NCBI RefSeq assembly: GCF_020405185.1
Contig: NZ_CP084463.1
Coordinates: forward strand, 1,364,001-1,428,000
Direction of reading: 5' to 3'
DNA: 64,000 bases
Origin: Halomicrobium salinisoli
GTDB lineage: Archaea; Halobacteriota; Halobacteria; Halobacteriales; Haloarculaceae
Made by a program: the position numbers and the translations under genes. The notes beneath the pieces were generated by a model that was not told the DNA's origin, did no database searches, and saw nothing but the letters and a program-made list of their open reading frames with translations. This document shows positions 1 to 8,490 of the stretch, piece after piece. Position 1 is the stretch's first letter; the number at the start of each line of letters is the position of its first letter.

Positions 1-1
1 A

Positions 2-877
2 CCGTCGAAGGTCTACGCCCGCGAGCGCGACCACGATATCGACGGCAAGTCCTTCCAGACCACCGAGCATAGCTTCAAGACGACCTCGAAAGCGTTCCGG
101 CTCCTGATCCGCAAGCTCGGGGCTCCGGTCGGCGAGAAGATCGCGTCCGGGTTCACGACGCCGGGGTACTTCGAGCACCTCGCCGACTGGCAGAAGGCGC
201 TCTACTACAGCGCGTACTTCGGCGCGGAGATGAACGCGCCCGCCCCGCAGCACAACAAGAACCTCTACTGCCCGAAGGTCTCACAGACCCGGACCGTCGA
301 CACGGCCGACGCCGGCGAGTCGTTCCTGAGAGACCTGGCCGACTTCCTCGCCGATCTCGGTATCGAGACCAACGCTATCGAGCGGTTCGACGACGACTCC
401 AACAGCGAGCGGGACGTCGTGCGTCTCCGGCTCGGGGTCAAGAACGACTCCGAGAACCTGATCCGCTTCTTCTCGCGAGTCGGGTTCCGGTACAACCGGG
501 CGAAGCGGGAGAAGACCGTCGCGGCGATCCAGTACCTCAAGACGAAGGAGCGGGAGATCGAACGCCGCGAGTCCATCGCGACCGAGGCGAGGACGATGGC
601 CGATGGCGGTGCGTCGGCCGACGAGATCAAAGACGAGTTCGAGATCAACGGCCGATTCGTCGAGCGGAGTATCTGGAGCGGTCGTTCGGGGCGCCCGAGG
701 CCGGGCGACGACTTCCCGAACTTCGAGGAGTACCTCGAGTCCGTCGAGATCCGCGACGATCTGACCGTCGAGACGGAGATCACGTCGATCAGGGAAGCCG
801 GCGAGAAGCTCGTCTACGACATCGGCGTCGAGCACGAGGCGCACAACTTCGTCGCCGACGGGTTCGTCGTCTCCAAC
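2..877 (+). mobile_element. RtcB intein with DOD-type homing endonuclease (C-terminal part)
   Basis: This segment codes for about 292 residues unrelated to RtcB, ending in typical intein C-terminal splicing blocks: block F (VYDIGVEHEAHNFVADG) and block G (VVSN before Cys+1). Upstream is a region like LAGLIDADG-type endonucleases, with YYSAYFGAEM (residues about 70-79 of the visible frame) as a second dodecapeptide-like motif, and FFSRVGFRYNRAKREK as the following block E/H-like segment. The insertion site is immediately before the catalytic metal-binding Cys, a site also used by the Methanocaldococcus jannaschii RtcB intein. The N-terminal splicing block and the first endonuclease motif are outside the window, so I cannot say whether the endonuclease is intact. 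Confidence 0.88.
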
Positions 878-2032
878 TGCGGCGTGAGGATGATGAAAAC
901 GAACCTCCGCTACGACGACGTCCGGGGCCGCGAGGAGGAACTTGTGGACGCGCTGTTCGAAGCGATCCCCTCCGGCCTGGGCGGCGGGGGAATTCACGAC
1001 AGCTCTGACGGCGACGTCGAGGCGGTGCTGGACCGCGGCGTCGACTGGGCGCTGGAGGAGGGCTACGCCGTCGAGTCGGACCTCGCCCACTGCGAGGACG
1101 AGGGGCGCCGCCCGGACGCGGACCCGGGTGCGGTCTCCCAGAAGGCGAAAGACCGCGGGAAGAACCAGCTCGGGTCGCTTGGCTCGGGCAACCACTTCCT
1201 GGAGGTCCAGCGCGTGACGGACGTCTACCGCGCCGACGTCGCCGAAGAGTTCGGACTGGCCGAGGACCAGGTCGTCGTCCTGATCCACTGCGGGTCTCGG
1301 GGTCTGGGCCATCAGGTCTGCACGGACTACCTGCGGGACATCGAGCAGGCCCACCAGGGGCTGCTGAACGAGCTCCCGGACAAGGAGCTCGCGGCGGCGC
1401 CCGCGGGCTCGCACCTCGCCGAGGAGTACTACGGTGCGATGTGCGCGGCGATCAACTTCGCGTGGGTCAACCGCCAGCTGATCATGCACCGGACCCGGGA
1501 GGTGTTCGAAGACGTGTTCGACCGCGACTGGCGCGAGATGGAGATGGAGCTGCTGTACGACGTCGCCCACAACATCGCGAAGAAGGAGGTCCATACTGTC
1601 GACGGGGAGGACCGCGAGCTGTTCGTCCACCGCAAGGGCGCGACGCGGGCGTTCCCGGCGGGGCGGCCGGAGCTACCGCCGGCGTACGCCGACGTCGGCC
1701 AGCCGATCATCATCCCGGGGAGCATGGGCGCGGGCAGCTACGTCCTCCGCGGCGGCGAGAACAGCCTCGGCGAGACGTTCGGCTCGACGGCCCACGGAGC
1801 GGGTCGGCTGATGAGCCGTACCGAGGCCAAGAGCCGATACTGGGGCGGCGACGTGCAGGACGACCTGCGCGACCAGCAGCGGATCTACGTGAAGGCCCAG
1901 GACGGCGCCACCATCGCGGAGGAGGCCCCCGGCGTCTACAAGGACGTCGACGAGGTGGTCCGCGTCTCGGACGCGCTGGGCATCGGCGACAGGGTCGCCC
2001 GGACGTTCCCGATCTGCAACATCAAGGGATAG
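2..2032 (+). CDS. rtcB: RNA-splicing ligase RtcB, intein-containing, 5' end outside window
   Basis: RtcB joins 2',3'-cyclic phosphate or 3'-phosphate RNA ends to 5'-OH ends using GTP and Mn2+, completing tRNA splicing in archaea. The frame is open from the window's left edge, so the N-extein and the start of the intein lie outside. The intein ends VVSN at 877 and the extein resumes with Cys at 878, which aligns with metal ligand Cys98 of Pyrococcus RtcB. The 384 residues from this Cys to the stop match the Pyrococcus C-terminal length exactly. Expected active-site residues are present: GNHFLE (His203 equivalent, codon 1193-1195), LIHCGSRG (His234), VAHNIAKKE (His329) and STAHGAGR (His404, the guanylated residue). 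The Met codon at 230 lies inside the intein and is not a start. No archease gene follows; the next gene is an opposite-strand pilin. Confidence 0.95.
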   Translation, partial: PSKVYARERDHDIDGKSFQTTEHSFKTTSKAFRLLIRKLGAPVGEKIASGFTTPGYFEHLADWQKALYYSAYFGAEMNAPAPQHNKNLYCPKVSQTRTVDTADAGESFLRDLADFLADLGIETNAIERFDDDSNSERDVVRLRLGVKNDSENLIRFFSRVGFRYNRAKREKTVAAIQYLKTKEREIERRESIATEARTMADGGASADEIKDEFEINGRFVERSIWSGRSGRPRPGDDFPNFEEYLESVEIRDDLTVETEITSIREAGEKLVYDIGVEHEAHNFVADGFVVSNCGVRMMKTNLRYDDVRGREEELVDALFEAIPSGLGGGGIHDSSDGDVEAVLDRGVDWALEEGYAVESDLAHCEDEGRRPDADPGAVSQKAKDRGKNQLGSLGSGNHFLEVQRVTDVYRADVAEEFGLAEDQVVVLIHCGSRGLGHQVCTDYLRDIEQAHQGLLNELPDKELAAAPAGSHLAEEYYGAMCAAINFAWVNRQLIMHRTREVFEDVFDRDWREMEMELLYDVAHNIAKKEVHTVDGEDRELFVHRKGATRAFPAGRPELPPAYADVGQPIIIPGSMGAGSYVLRGGENSLGETFGSTAHGAGRLMSRTEAKSRYWGGDVQDDLRDQQRIYVKAQDGATIAEEAPGVYKDVDEVVRVSDALGIGDRVARTFPICNIKG

Positions 2033-2087
2033 GTGCCCGCCGGGACGACGGACCGCCGACCTCGCTCCAGCCGTCACCGCCCGACGG

Positions 2088-2519
2088 TCAGGGGCCCTCC
2101 CACTCGTCGAGCTTCGTCGCGTTGCCCTCCCGGACGAGGTAGATCTCGATCTGGTCGGAGGGGCGGACAGGCTCTCCCCACTCGTTGCTGGTGCTGAGCG
2201 GGACGGCGTCGCCGCGGGTGACCGTCGCCGATTCGTTGATGCCGGCCAGCGTCGCCCAGGCGACGCCGCGGTCGGTGTCGTTGATCGTGACCGATCCGGC
2301 GGGGAGCTCGTCGCCCTCCTCGTGGGCGATGATGAGCGTGCTCGCGCCCTCGACGTAGTCGTAAGTGAAGTTGGCGTTCGGCGGCCCCGTGTCGGCGTTC
2401 TGGACGACGAGAACGTGGATGCCGACGGTGCCGGTGACGACGACGGTCATCCCGACGAGGATGACGACTCCGGTGACCTCCGACAGTCCCCGCGCGTCCT
2501 CCGACAGCTCGGCGGCCAT
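2088..2519 (-). CDS. Archaeal type IV pilin-like protein
   Basis: This is a 143-residue protein with an archaeal pilin N-terminus: a short charged leader ending in Arg-Gly (residues 10-11), a probable prepilin peptidase cleavage before LSEVTGVV, then a hydrophobic helix (about 15-39). The mature domain is small and acidic, as in haloarchaeal pilin_N (DUF1628-type) proteins. The frame continues upstream, but the Met at 2517-2519 gives the leader, and a TATTAAG box lies 23-29 nt upstream, consistent with leaderless transcription. It stands alone; the pilus ATPase and platform genes are at 50097-54174. It may be a pilin or another secreted protein using the same export route. Confidence 0.8.
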   Translation of the reverse strand: MAAELSEDARGLSEVTGVVILVGMTVVVTGTVGIHVLVVQNADTGPPNANFTYDYVEGASTLIIAHEEGDELPAGSVTINDTDRGVAWATLAGINESATVTRGDAVPLSTSNEWGEPVRPSDQIEIYLVREGNATKLDEWEGP

Positions 2520-2541
2520 GCCCCCCGATAGTGGGACGGTC

Positions 2542-2548
2542 CTTAATA
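2542..2548 (-). promoter_or_regulatory. BoxA (TATTAAG) of the pilin gene
   Basis: AT-rich heptamer 23-29 nt before the ATG at 2519 in a GC-rich background; spacing fits a leaderless haloarchaeal promoter. Confidence 0.5.
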
Positions 2549-2624
2549 TCAGGTTCGGCCGGGTTCGACGGACCAGTCCGGGGACGGCGGAAAGCCCTTG
2601 ACGCCTCGACTCGCAGTCCCGGGC

Positions 2625-3476
2625 ATGATCGACGAGACCGTCGACGAGATCGAGGAGATGCAGACCCACAGCTCTTCGGTGGTCGCTGTGAAGGCCGCCC
2701 GCGCGCTGCGGACGCTCACGGAGCGGGAGTTCCCGTCGGTCGACGAGTACCTGCGCGGGCTGGAGCGCAACAGCAACGCGCTCCGGCGGGCCAACCCCTC
2801 GCACGCGTCGCTGCACACGACCCAGCGCGACATCGTCGAGACGGTCCGGGAGGGGGAGCCGACGGACCTCGAGACGGCCTGGGCGCTGACCGAGGAGGCG
2901 GTCGACGAGGCGATCGATCAGGTGGAATCGGCGAAGCGCGAGGCCGCCGACCGCTGCGCCGACCTGATCGCCGACGAGGGGACGCTGCTGACCCACGACT
3001 ACTCGACGACCGTCCTCCAGGCCATCGAGACGGCCGTCGCCGACGGCGCCACCTTCGACGTCTACGTCACCGAGGCGCGACCGCGGTTCCTGGGGCGGCG
3101 GACGACGCGTCGCCTCGCGGCGATGGAGGGCGTGGACGCGACGCTGATCGTGGACAGCGCCGCCGGCCACTACGTCGGGGAGTGCGACCGGGTGCTGGTG
3201 GGCATGGACTGCGTCGTCGACGGCACGCTGTACAACCGCGTCGGGACCTACCCCATCGCGGCGGCGGCCGCCGACAGCGGCGTCCCGACCACTGTCGTCG
3301 GGTCGCACTCGAAGCTCATCGAGGAGGGGTTCGCCTTCGAGAACGCGTTCCGCCCCAGCGCCGAGGTCATGCGGGAGCCCGCGGAGGGCTTCGAGATCGA
3401 GAACCCGGCGTACGACGCGACGCCGGTTCGACTGCTCGACTCGGTCGTGACCGATCAGGAGACGCGGACGTACTAG
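2625..3476 (+). CDS. IF-2B family protein (eIF-2B alpha/ribose-1,5-bisphosphate isomerase-like)
   Basis: This 283-residue protein belongs to the IF-2B/R15P isomerase superfamily. An N-terminal helical part (1-110) precedes the Rossmann-like domain with the family sequence VLVGMDCVVDGTLYNRVGTYPIA near residue 190-210 and VVGSHSKLIEEG shortly after. In archaea relatives include ribose-1,5-bisphosphate isomerase of the AMP pathway and eIF-2B-like proteins of unknown role; I cannot distinguish these from sequence. The Met at 2625 was chosen over an in-frame Met at 2598 because the domain begins with MIDETVDEIEEMQTHS. It is divergent from the pilin gene. Confidence 0.82.
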   Translation: MIDETVDEIEEMQTHSSSVVAVKAARALRTLTEREFPSVDEYLRGLERNSNALRRANPSHASLHTTQRDIVETVREGEPTDLETAWALTEEAVDEAIDQVESAKREAADRCADLIADEGTLLTHDYSTTVLQAIETAVADGATFDVYVTEARPRFLGRRTTRRLAAMEGVDATLIVDSAAGHYVGECDRVLVGMDCVVDGTLYNRVGTYPIAAAAADSGVPTTVVGSHSKLIEEGFAFENAFRPSAEVMREPAEGFEIENPAYDATPVRLLDSVVTDQETRTY

Positions 3477-3501
3477 AAGAGAAACTGCACTGGAACGCCG
3501 G

Positions 3502-3702
3502 TTACCGCCGCGCGACGACGGACTCGCAGTCGGGACAGACGTCGGCCGTCCCGTCGGCGTCGGACACGTGGTCCCAGTCCCCCTCGGCGTCGCCCTCGAA
3601 CCCGCACGTCGGACAGAACAGCCGCGACTTCCGGCGAGCGGTGTCCTGCGGCCGGCTCCGATCGGAGGCCTGCTTCGGTCGGTATTTGATACTGGTCATC
3701 AC
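3502..3702 (-). CDS. Small zinc-ribbon protein
   Basis: A 66-residue basic-to-acidic protein with two CxxC pairs, CPTCGFEG (about residue 30) and CPDCESVV (about residue 56), which would bind one zinc as a rubredoxin-like ribbon. The N-terminal 28 residues are Arg/Lys rich (KYRPKQASDRSRPQDTARRK). Such mini zinc fingers are abundant in haloarchaea and mostly of unknown function, with suggested roles in regulation or RNA/DNA contact. It converges with the IF-2B-like gene, with 25 bp between stops. Confidence 0.72.
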   Translation of the reverse strand: MMTSIKYRPKQASDRSRPQDTARRKSRLFCPTCGFEGDAEGDWDHVSDADGTADVCPDCESVVARR

Positions 3703-3902
3703 CGACAGATAGGGGTCGAACGGGCAAAAGTCTGTTGCGTAATCGTTCGATTATACCACGCTACTACTTCACGTCCGTCGAATAATCCGTGATAGATAGA
3801 CGTAAAAGATGACAGACGCTGGCAAGCCACGGTACATCACTCGCGAGTGTGGTGACACCGCCTCCCAGCGATGCGGGACGAATCCGACCCGCGACGCAAC
3901 CC

Positions 3903-3908
3903 TTTAGG
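3903..3908 (+). promoter_or_regulatory. BoxA (TTTAGG) of the MscS-type gene
   Basis: Located 24-29 nt before the ATG at 3932; supports that start as leaderless. Confidence 0.4.
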
Positions 3909-3931
3909 TCGGCGCGCGAAGGGACCATTGC

Positions 3932-5077
3932 ATGGCAGTCAGGGGAACGCGGCCGACAGTCGTCGCCCGGGACGCGGTCGCGCAGGCGTCGCCGACGCCG
4001 ACGGAGACGCCGATGCCGACGGAGACGCCGACGTCCGAGATCCCGATGGAACTGTTCCCGCAGTGGGTACCGGACGCGGTGATCCAGGCTGGCGCGGTCG
4101 TGCTCGTGCTCGCCGTCGCGTACGGCGTCTCGCGGCTCCTCGTGCGCCTGTTCGGCCGCCGGATCGCCCGGCGGTACCGCAGGCCCAGTCTCACGCGGAC
4201 GATCCTCCGGGGGATGAAGCTCGGCGTCTTCCTGCTGGCCTTCCTCACCATCCTGCGCATCTACGGGATGGAGCTGTCGGACATCGCCCTCTCGGTGACC
4301 GTGTTCACGGCGGTGCTGGGCGTGATCCTCGCGCCGATCGTCGGGTCGATCATCAGCGGCGTGTTCCTGCTGGCCGACCAGCCCTACGAGATCGGCGACA
4401 TGATCGAACTCGTCGACCAGGACCGCCGGGGGTTCGTCGAGGACATCACGCTCCGGTACACGAAGATTTTCACGCTCGACAACACCTTCCTCGTGATCCC
4501 CAACGGGACGATGCGCGAGCGGGACGTGATCAACTACTCGGCGGAGGACGCGCGGACGCGGCTCACGCTCTCGATCACGGTCACCTACGAGAGCGACGTG
4601 GAGCGCGCGCGGTCGATCGTCGAGTCCGCGGCGCGGGCGACCGACGGCGTCATCGAGGGCGGGCCGAACATCCGCGTCGGCGCGGCCAGGTACCCCTCCG
4701 CGCCCACCTGCTACATCGACGAGTACGGCGACCACGGGGTCCTGCTGACGCTGCGCTACTGGGTCACGGAACCGTACCGGCTGCTGGCCACCCGGTCGCG
4801 GATCTACACGTCGGTGCTGGAGGCCATCCAGGACGAGGACGTGGAGATCGCTTACCCCCACTCGCACCTGTTCTTCGACGACACCAGCGGCGAACTCCAG
4901 GTGTCGACCGACGGTCGCGACGCCGACCCGGGGCCCCGGGCCGACACGGATCCCGACGCCGGGACGGACCCGCGATCGAACGCGCGGACCGACGCGCAGC
5001 CGGACACGCAGCGAGACCCGGCAGCTGACGCCCCGGCCGACCCCCATCGCCGGGACGACGCCGACGGCGAGCCCTGA
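3932..5077 (+). CDS. MscS-family mechanosensitive ion channel
   Basis: A 381-residue channel that would open under membrane tension to release solutes during hypo-osmotic shock. Three hydrophobic segments are visible (about 49-70, 95-110, 118-147); the third, with LAPIVGSIISGVFLLADQPY, is the pore-lining TM3 and runs into the conserved MscS beta domain (EIGDMIELVDQDRRGFVEDI and later FLVIPNGTM). The C-terminal 50 residues form a low-complexity Asp/Pro/Arg tail. The N-terminus contains a TPTETP-type repeat (about 21-38), so translation could begin at a later Met (28 or 39), but the promoter box fits 3932. A second smaller MscS-like gene lies at 7960. Confidence 0.88.
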   Translation: MAVRGTRPTVVARDAVAQASPTPTETPMPTETPTSEIPMELFPQWVPDAVIQAGAVVLVLAVAYGVSRLLVRLFGRRIARRYRRPSLTRTILRGMKLGVFLLAFLTILRIYGMELSDIALSVTVFTAVLGVILAPIVGSIISGVFLLADQPYEIGDMIELVDQDRRGFVEDITLRYTKIFTLDNTFLVIPNGTMRERDVINYSAEDARTRLTLSITVTYESDVERARSIVESAARATDGVIEGGPNIRVGAARYPSAPTCYIDEYGDHGVLLTLRYWVTEPYRLLATRSRIYTSVLEAIQDEDVEIAYPHSHLFFDDTSGELQVSTDGRDADPGPRADTDPDAGTDPRSNARTDAQPDTQRDPAADAPADPHRRDDADGEP

Positions 5078-5117
5078 GCGCGCCTGCTGGCCGGGCGTCC
5101 GGGCCGATCCGCCGCGG

Positions 5118-5528
5118 TCAGTCGTCGGACGGTGACACGGTGACGACGTCGCAGTCCAGTTCCTCGCGCAGGAAGTGCTCGACGTCGGGGTCGTCGACCA
5201 GCCGGCGGATCATCGCCCGCCAGCGGCTGACCTGCTTGCGCCCGATGACGACCGCGTCCGCGGCCTGCGAGGCCGCCTCTTCGAGGATGGTCTCCTCGAC
5301 GAGCAGGCCCGACCGGACGACGTAGCGCGCGTTCGGGACGTAGCCGAACTCCTCCTCGACGGCGCGTTTGAGATCGCTGCGGCGGGTCTGCTGACCCGAC
5401 TGATAGAGGTTGACGTGCAGGACGGTCAGCGCGGCGTCGCGGGCCTCGGCCTCGCGGATCGCTCTCGCCATCGTCGCCCGGGAGTGTTCCGAGAGGGGGT
5501 ACCTGACCGGGACCAGAACCAGTGCCAT
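5118..5528 (-). CDS. Universal stress protein (UspA) family
   Basis: A 136-residue single-domain Usp. It starts MALVLVPVRYPLSEHSR, the usual first beta strand, continues with ALTVLHVNLYQ (strand 2), and has DAVVIGRKQVSRW near residue 95 in place of the canonical ATP-binding GSRG loop, so ATP binding is uncertain. The C-terminal HFLREELDCDVVTV strand is as expected. An upstream in-frame Met would add 34 residues unlike the family, so 5528 was chosen. The gene converges with the MscS gene. Confidence 0.85.
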   Translation of the reverse strand: MALVLVPVRYPLSEHSRATMARAIREAEARDAALTVLHVNLYQSGQQTRRSDLKRAVEEEFGYVPNARYVVRSGLLVEETILEEAASQAADAVVIGRKQVSRWRAMIRRLVDDPDVEHFLREELDCDVVTVSPSDD

Positions 5529-5699
5529 CGTTCCTCGTTCGACCCCATCCCTCTCAATCGTTCCGCTTGCGGCGAGGGCGTGGGCGGGAACCCCACCTAC
5601 TGCCGTCTGGACGCAATTTATGACAGCCAATGCAACTGAATGCCAGCGGGTGGCGGATGCGAACGCCCCGCCGCGAGGGGTCCGAGCCGGCGGCGGCCG

Positions 5700-7073
5700 C
5701 TACTCCTCGCGTTCCTCGACGGGCCCCCGACGGACGATCCGGCCTTCGACCTCGGGATCGACCCCCTCCGAGCGAGCGTACTCGGCGAGGGCGTCGTACT
5801 GCGAACCGACGGCGTCGACGTGGTGGGCCGGAGTCAGCGTCGGGTACTCGTCGTCCGTCCCGAGGAGGTACTCCGTGGTGACGACGGTGTAGGTCGCGTC
5901 GTCGTCGACCGGCTCGCCGCCGACGCGCAGGCGCTCTATCTCACGGGTCGCGTCGTTCCACACCACCGACAGCCCGCTGAAGTGACCGTTCCAGAAACCG
6001 TCGGGGAGACCGTCGACGACGTCGCCGCTGGCCTCGCGGACGATCCGGCGCAGCTCCGCCCCCGTGACCTCGAGCAGCGCCAGTTCCTCCTCGAAGGGGA
6101 CGACCGAGACGAGGTCGGCGACGGTGACGTCGCCGGCCAGCGGCGGCCCGGTCCTGACGCCGCCGCTGTTCTGCAGGCCCACGTCAGCCCCCGAGGCCCA
6201 GCGGTAGGCGTCGGCCACGAGGTTGCCGACGCGGGTCTCGCCGGCGGCGATCAGTTCGTCGGAGCGCTCGATGGGCTCGTCGACGTGCGCGACGACCTCG
6301 TTCATGTCCGCCGCGGCGAGCCGCTCGCGGAGCGCGTCGGCGACCGGCTCGTAGACCGGCGCGTCCTCGATGGAGTACTGTCGGGCGCTCACTGTCTCGC
6401 CCAGTTCGACCGCGAAGACGGCCTCGCCGTTGACGCCCGGCCGCGTGAGGACGGTCCCGTCGATCCGCTCGGCCGTCACGTCGTGGACGTGCCCGCCCAG
6501 GATCACGTCGACGTCCGTCTCTCGGGCCAGGCGATCGTCCTCGCGGCCGAGGTGCGAGAGGACCACCACGTCGTCGACCCCCTCCTCGCGGAGGGTCGCG
6601 GCGGCCGCTCGGACGGCCGGGACGGGATCCCCGAAGGAGAGCGGCCCGGCGCCGGGGTTGTACCGGGCGCTCCGGGTGGTGACGCCGACGAAGCCGAGCC
6701 GCCGGCCGTCGACCTCGCGGACCGCGACCGGGGCGGTCTCGTCCGGCAGGAACCGCGCCCCCTTCCGTTCGACGTTGGCCGTCAGCCACGTCTGCGGCGA
6801 GTCCCGAACCACGGCGGCGGTCGCCCCGGTTCCGTGGTCGAAGTCGTGGTTCCCGAACGTCTCGACGTCGGTCCCGACGGCCTCGAAGAAGGGCAGCGCC
6901 TGCCGCCCCTCGGTCACCAGCGAGAGCACTCCCGGGGCCGTGTTGTCGCCGGTGCCACAGACCACTGCGGCCCCGTCGCGCAGGCCCCGCAGTCGGCCGG
7001 CGAGGCGTCCGATCCTGTCCGGGTCGTCGTAGGCGTTCTCCACGTCGGAGTAGTGGAGCAGCGTGGGCGGCAT
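5700..7073 (-). CDS. Metallophosphoesterase / 5'-nucleotidase family protein
   Basis: A 457-residue two-domain enzyme of the UshA/5'-nucleotidase type. The N-terminal calcineurin-like domain carries the metal-binding motifs in order: LHYSDVEN (Asp), CGTGDNTAPG, FGNHDFDHG (about 73-81), LSHLGRED and LGGHVHDV (about 195). The C-terminal nucleotidase domain begins around residue 280 with GETRVGNLVADAYRW and has NSGGVR, the substrate-site signature. There is no signal peptide at the chosen Met (7071-7073), so it is probably cytoplasmic, unlike bacterial UshA. It likely hydrolyses nucleoside monophosphates or cyclic nucleotides. It is divergent from the small zinc protein at 7194. Confidence 0.87.
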   Translation of the reverse strand: MPPTLLHYSDVENAYDDPDRIGRLAGRLRGLRDGAAVVCGTGDNTAPGVLSLVTEGRQALPFFEAVGTDVETFGNHDFDHGTGATAAVVRDSPQTWLTANVERKGARFLPDETAPVAVREVDGRRLGFVGVTTRSARYNPGAGPLSFGDPVPAVRAAAATLREEGVDDVVVLSHLGREDDRLARETDVDVILGGHVHDVTAERIDGTVLTRPGVNGEAVFAVELGETVSARQYSIEDAPVYEPVADALRERLAAADMNEVVAHVDEPIERSDELIAAGETRVGNLVADAYRWASGADVGLQNSGGVRTGPPLAGDVTVADLVSVVPFEEELALLEVTGAELRRIVREASGDVVDGLPDGFWNGHFSGLSVVWNDATREIERLRVGGEPVDDDATYTVVTTEYLLGTDDEYPTLTPAHHVDAVGSQYDALAEYARSEGVDPEVEGRIVRRGPVEEREE

Positions 7074-7193
7074 CCACCGGACGGAGGGCCGGGGGCGACT
7101 AATACTCTCGGCCCGGGCGCGGGTACACCGAGAGCCGCGGCAGAACGCGCGCCGGTCCAAATTGGTAAACCGCTCGAACGACCACGGAGGGAC

Positions 7194-7433
7194 ATGGAGC
7201 GACGCGACGGACCGGACGGTCGGGAGCTGTACGTGGATCGCGAGCAACGGGAACGCGGCTCGAAGGGGCCCTTCTTCGTCGTCTACTCCGACGCCGAGCG
7301 GGACGGCCGGTGGGGGTACTTCTGCGGCAACTGCGAGACGTTCAACAACGCCATGGACGCGATGGGCCGGATCCAGTGCAACGAGTGCAGCAACGTCCGC
7401 AAGCCCGACGAGTGGGACGCCGCCCACGAGTGA
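7194..7433 (+). CDS. DUF5816-type small zinc-finger protein
   Basis: A 79-residue haloarchaeal protein: a short N-terminus, the block RGSKGPFFVVY, then a zinc knuckle FCGNCETFNNAMDAMGR followed by CNECSNVRKPDEWDAAHE. The two CxxC pairs should bind one zinc. I recognise it as the widespread haloarchaeal DUF5816 family, whose role is unknown. The start ATG at 7194 follows GGAGGGAC, a plausible ribosome-binding site, and the frame upstream is a shadow of the nucleotidase gene. Confidence 0.78.
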   Translation: MERRDGPDGRELYVDREQRERGSKGPFFVVYSDAERDGRWGYFCGNCETFNNAMDAMGRIQCNECSNVRKPDEWDAAHE

Positions 7434-7522
7434 GGCCGGGCTACCCGGTCTGGCGGCCGCGAGACCGCTGAACGGCCGTTCGACGCGACGCAAAATTGTA
7501 GCTCGCGTGTAACGTAGAAACG

Positions 7523-7528
7523 CTTAAG
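7523..7528 (+). promoter_or_regulatory. BoxA-like CTTAAG before the 7555 gene
   Basis: Located 27-32 nt before the ATG at 7555; weak but correctly spaced. Confidence 0.35.
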
Positions 7529-7554
7529 TCCTGGCATGTGGTAACCTCTCTCAG

Positions 7555-7863
7555 ATGGGGGCCGTTACCACATCTCTGGCCGAGCAGGCCGAGTCGATCT
7601 TCGACGACCTCGGGTACAGCGTGTCCCGCGACGGCACCGACATCCGGGCCGAGCGCAAGTGGCGCACAGTCCGCGTCCAGCTCGACCCCGATCCGGACCC
7701 GTCGGCCGTTCCGACCGACGGACGCTTCCGCTGTTTCGTAACGCAGTCGGACGCCGCCGCGGGCACGTATCGATCGGTCGCGATGGCGGACCCCGACTAC
7801 GAGTGGGCAGTCATCGGCGTCGACGACGACGGCGACTACGAAGTCTACAGGCGGACGTCGTAG
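7555..7863 (+). CDS. Conserved haloarchaeal hypothetical protein
   Basis: A 102-residue acidic soluble protein with no membrane segment or metal motif. It begins with a helix (AEQAESIFDDLGYSVS) followed by alternating strands (WRTVRVQL, RFRCFVTQ, YEWAVIGV, YEVYRRTS), suggesting a small alpha/beta fold. I think it is like the haloarchaeal DUF7116 family but cannot confirm this. It reads in the same direction as the small MscS-like gene 96 bp downstream. Confidence 0.68.
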   Translation: MGAVTTSLAEQAESIFDDLGYSVSRDGTDIRAERKWRTVRVQLDPDPDPSAVPTDGRFRCFVTQSDAAAGTYRSVAMADPDYEWAVIGVDDDGDYEVYRRTS

Positions 7864-7959
7864 GCCGGCCGCCGACCCGACGATGACGATCGGCCGTCCC
7901 CGACGGCGGGGACGGCCCGGACCACGACTATTTTGGACCATCCTGCCCTCGTGGGTTCC

Positions 7960-8490
7960 ATGCTCCAGATCGGTGTCGTCGAGCAGGCCGTCGAGCAGTT
8001 CGTCGGTGACGTGGCCGCCGCGATCCCGCGGGTGCTGGCCGGCATCGTCTTCCTCGTCATCGCCGCGGTGGCGATCAAGGCGATCATGGTCGTCGTCCGC
8101 TGGATACTGCACAGTGCGCTCCCGGGCGACTCGCCGGTCTACCGGCAGTTCCTGGGGACGATCGTCGCCGCGTTCCTGTGGTTCGCCGCCGTCCTCTCCT
8201 TCCTCTCGATCGTCGGGCTGACACTGGTGGCGGCCTCGCTGGGCACCGCCACGGGCTTTCTCGCCCTGGGCGTCTCCTACGCGCTCTCGGGGATGCTCGC
8301 GGACGCGGTCGCCGGCATCTACCTCCTCCGGGACCCCGACTTCGACATCGGCGACGTCATCACGGTGGGCGACCTGACCGGCGAGGTGGCGGCCATCGAG
8401 CTCCGCAAGACGCGCCTGCGGGTCGACGACGACGTCGTCGTCCGGGCCAACGCGTCCATCGAGAAGGAGTGGCGACGGCACGACGCATGA
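7960..8490 (+). CDS. Small MscS-like membrane protein
   Basis: A 176-residue protein with three hydrophobic segments (about 18-45, 60-85, 87-115) and a C-terminal piece like the start of the MscS beta domain (DFDIGDVITVGDLTGEVAAIELRKT), ending before the large cytoplasmic cage domain. It therefore resembles a pore domain plus a minimal beta domain, as found in the mechanosensitive-channel-like proteins of haloarchaea. The ATG at 7960 was preferred over an in-frame TTG at 7933 that would overlap AT-rich promoter-like sequence (ACTATTTTGG). A GAGCGTAGCGAG-core hairpin begins directly after the stop. Confidence 0.75.
   Translation: MLQIGVVEQAVEQFVGDVAAAIPRVLAGIVFLVIAAVAIKAIMVVVRWILHSALPGDSPVYRQFLGTIVAAFLWFAAVLSFLSIVGLTLVAASLGTATGFLALGVSYALSGMLADAVAGIYLLRDPDFDIGDVITVGDLTGEVAAIELRKTRLRVDDDVVVRANASIEKEWRRHDA

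Noticed and set aside
230..232. ATG as rtcB start
   Set aside because: It is inside the intein; the frame is open to the left edge and the extein begins at 878.
281..1630. 449-codon minus-strand frame opposite rtcB
   Set aside because: Antisense shadow of rtcB with low-complexity Asp/Val/Arg content.
2520..3308. N-terminal extension of the pilin frame
   Set aside because: The extension is antisense to the IF-2B-like gene and would bury the pilin leader.
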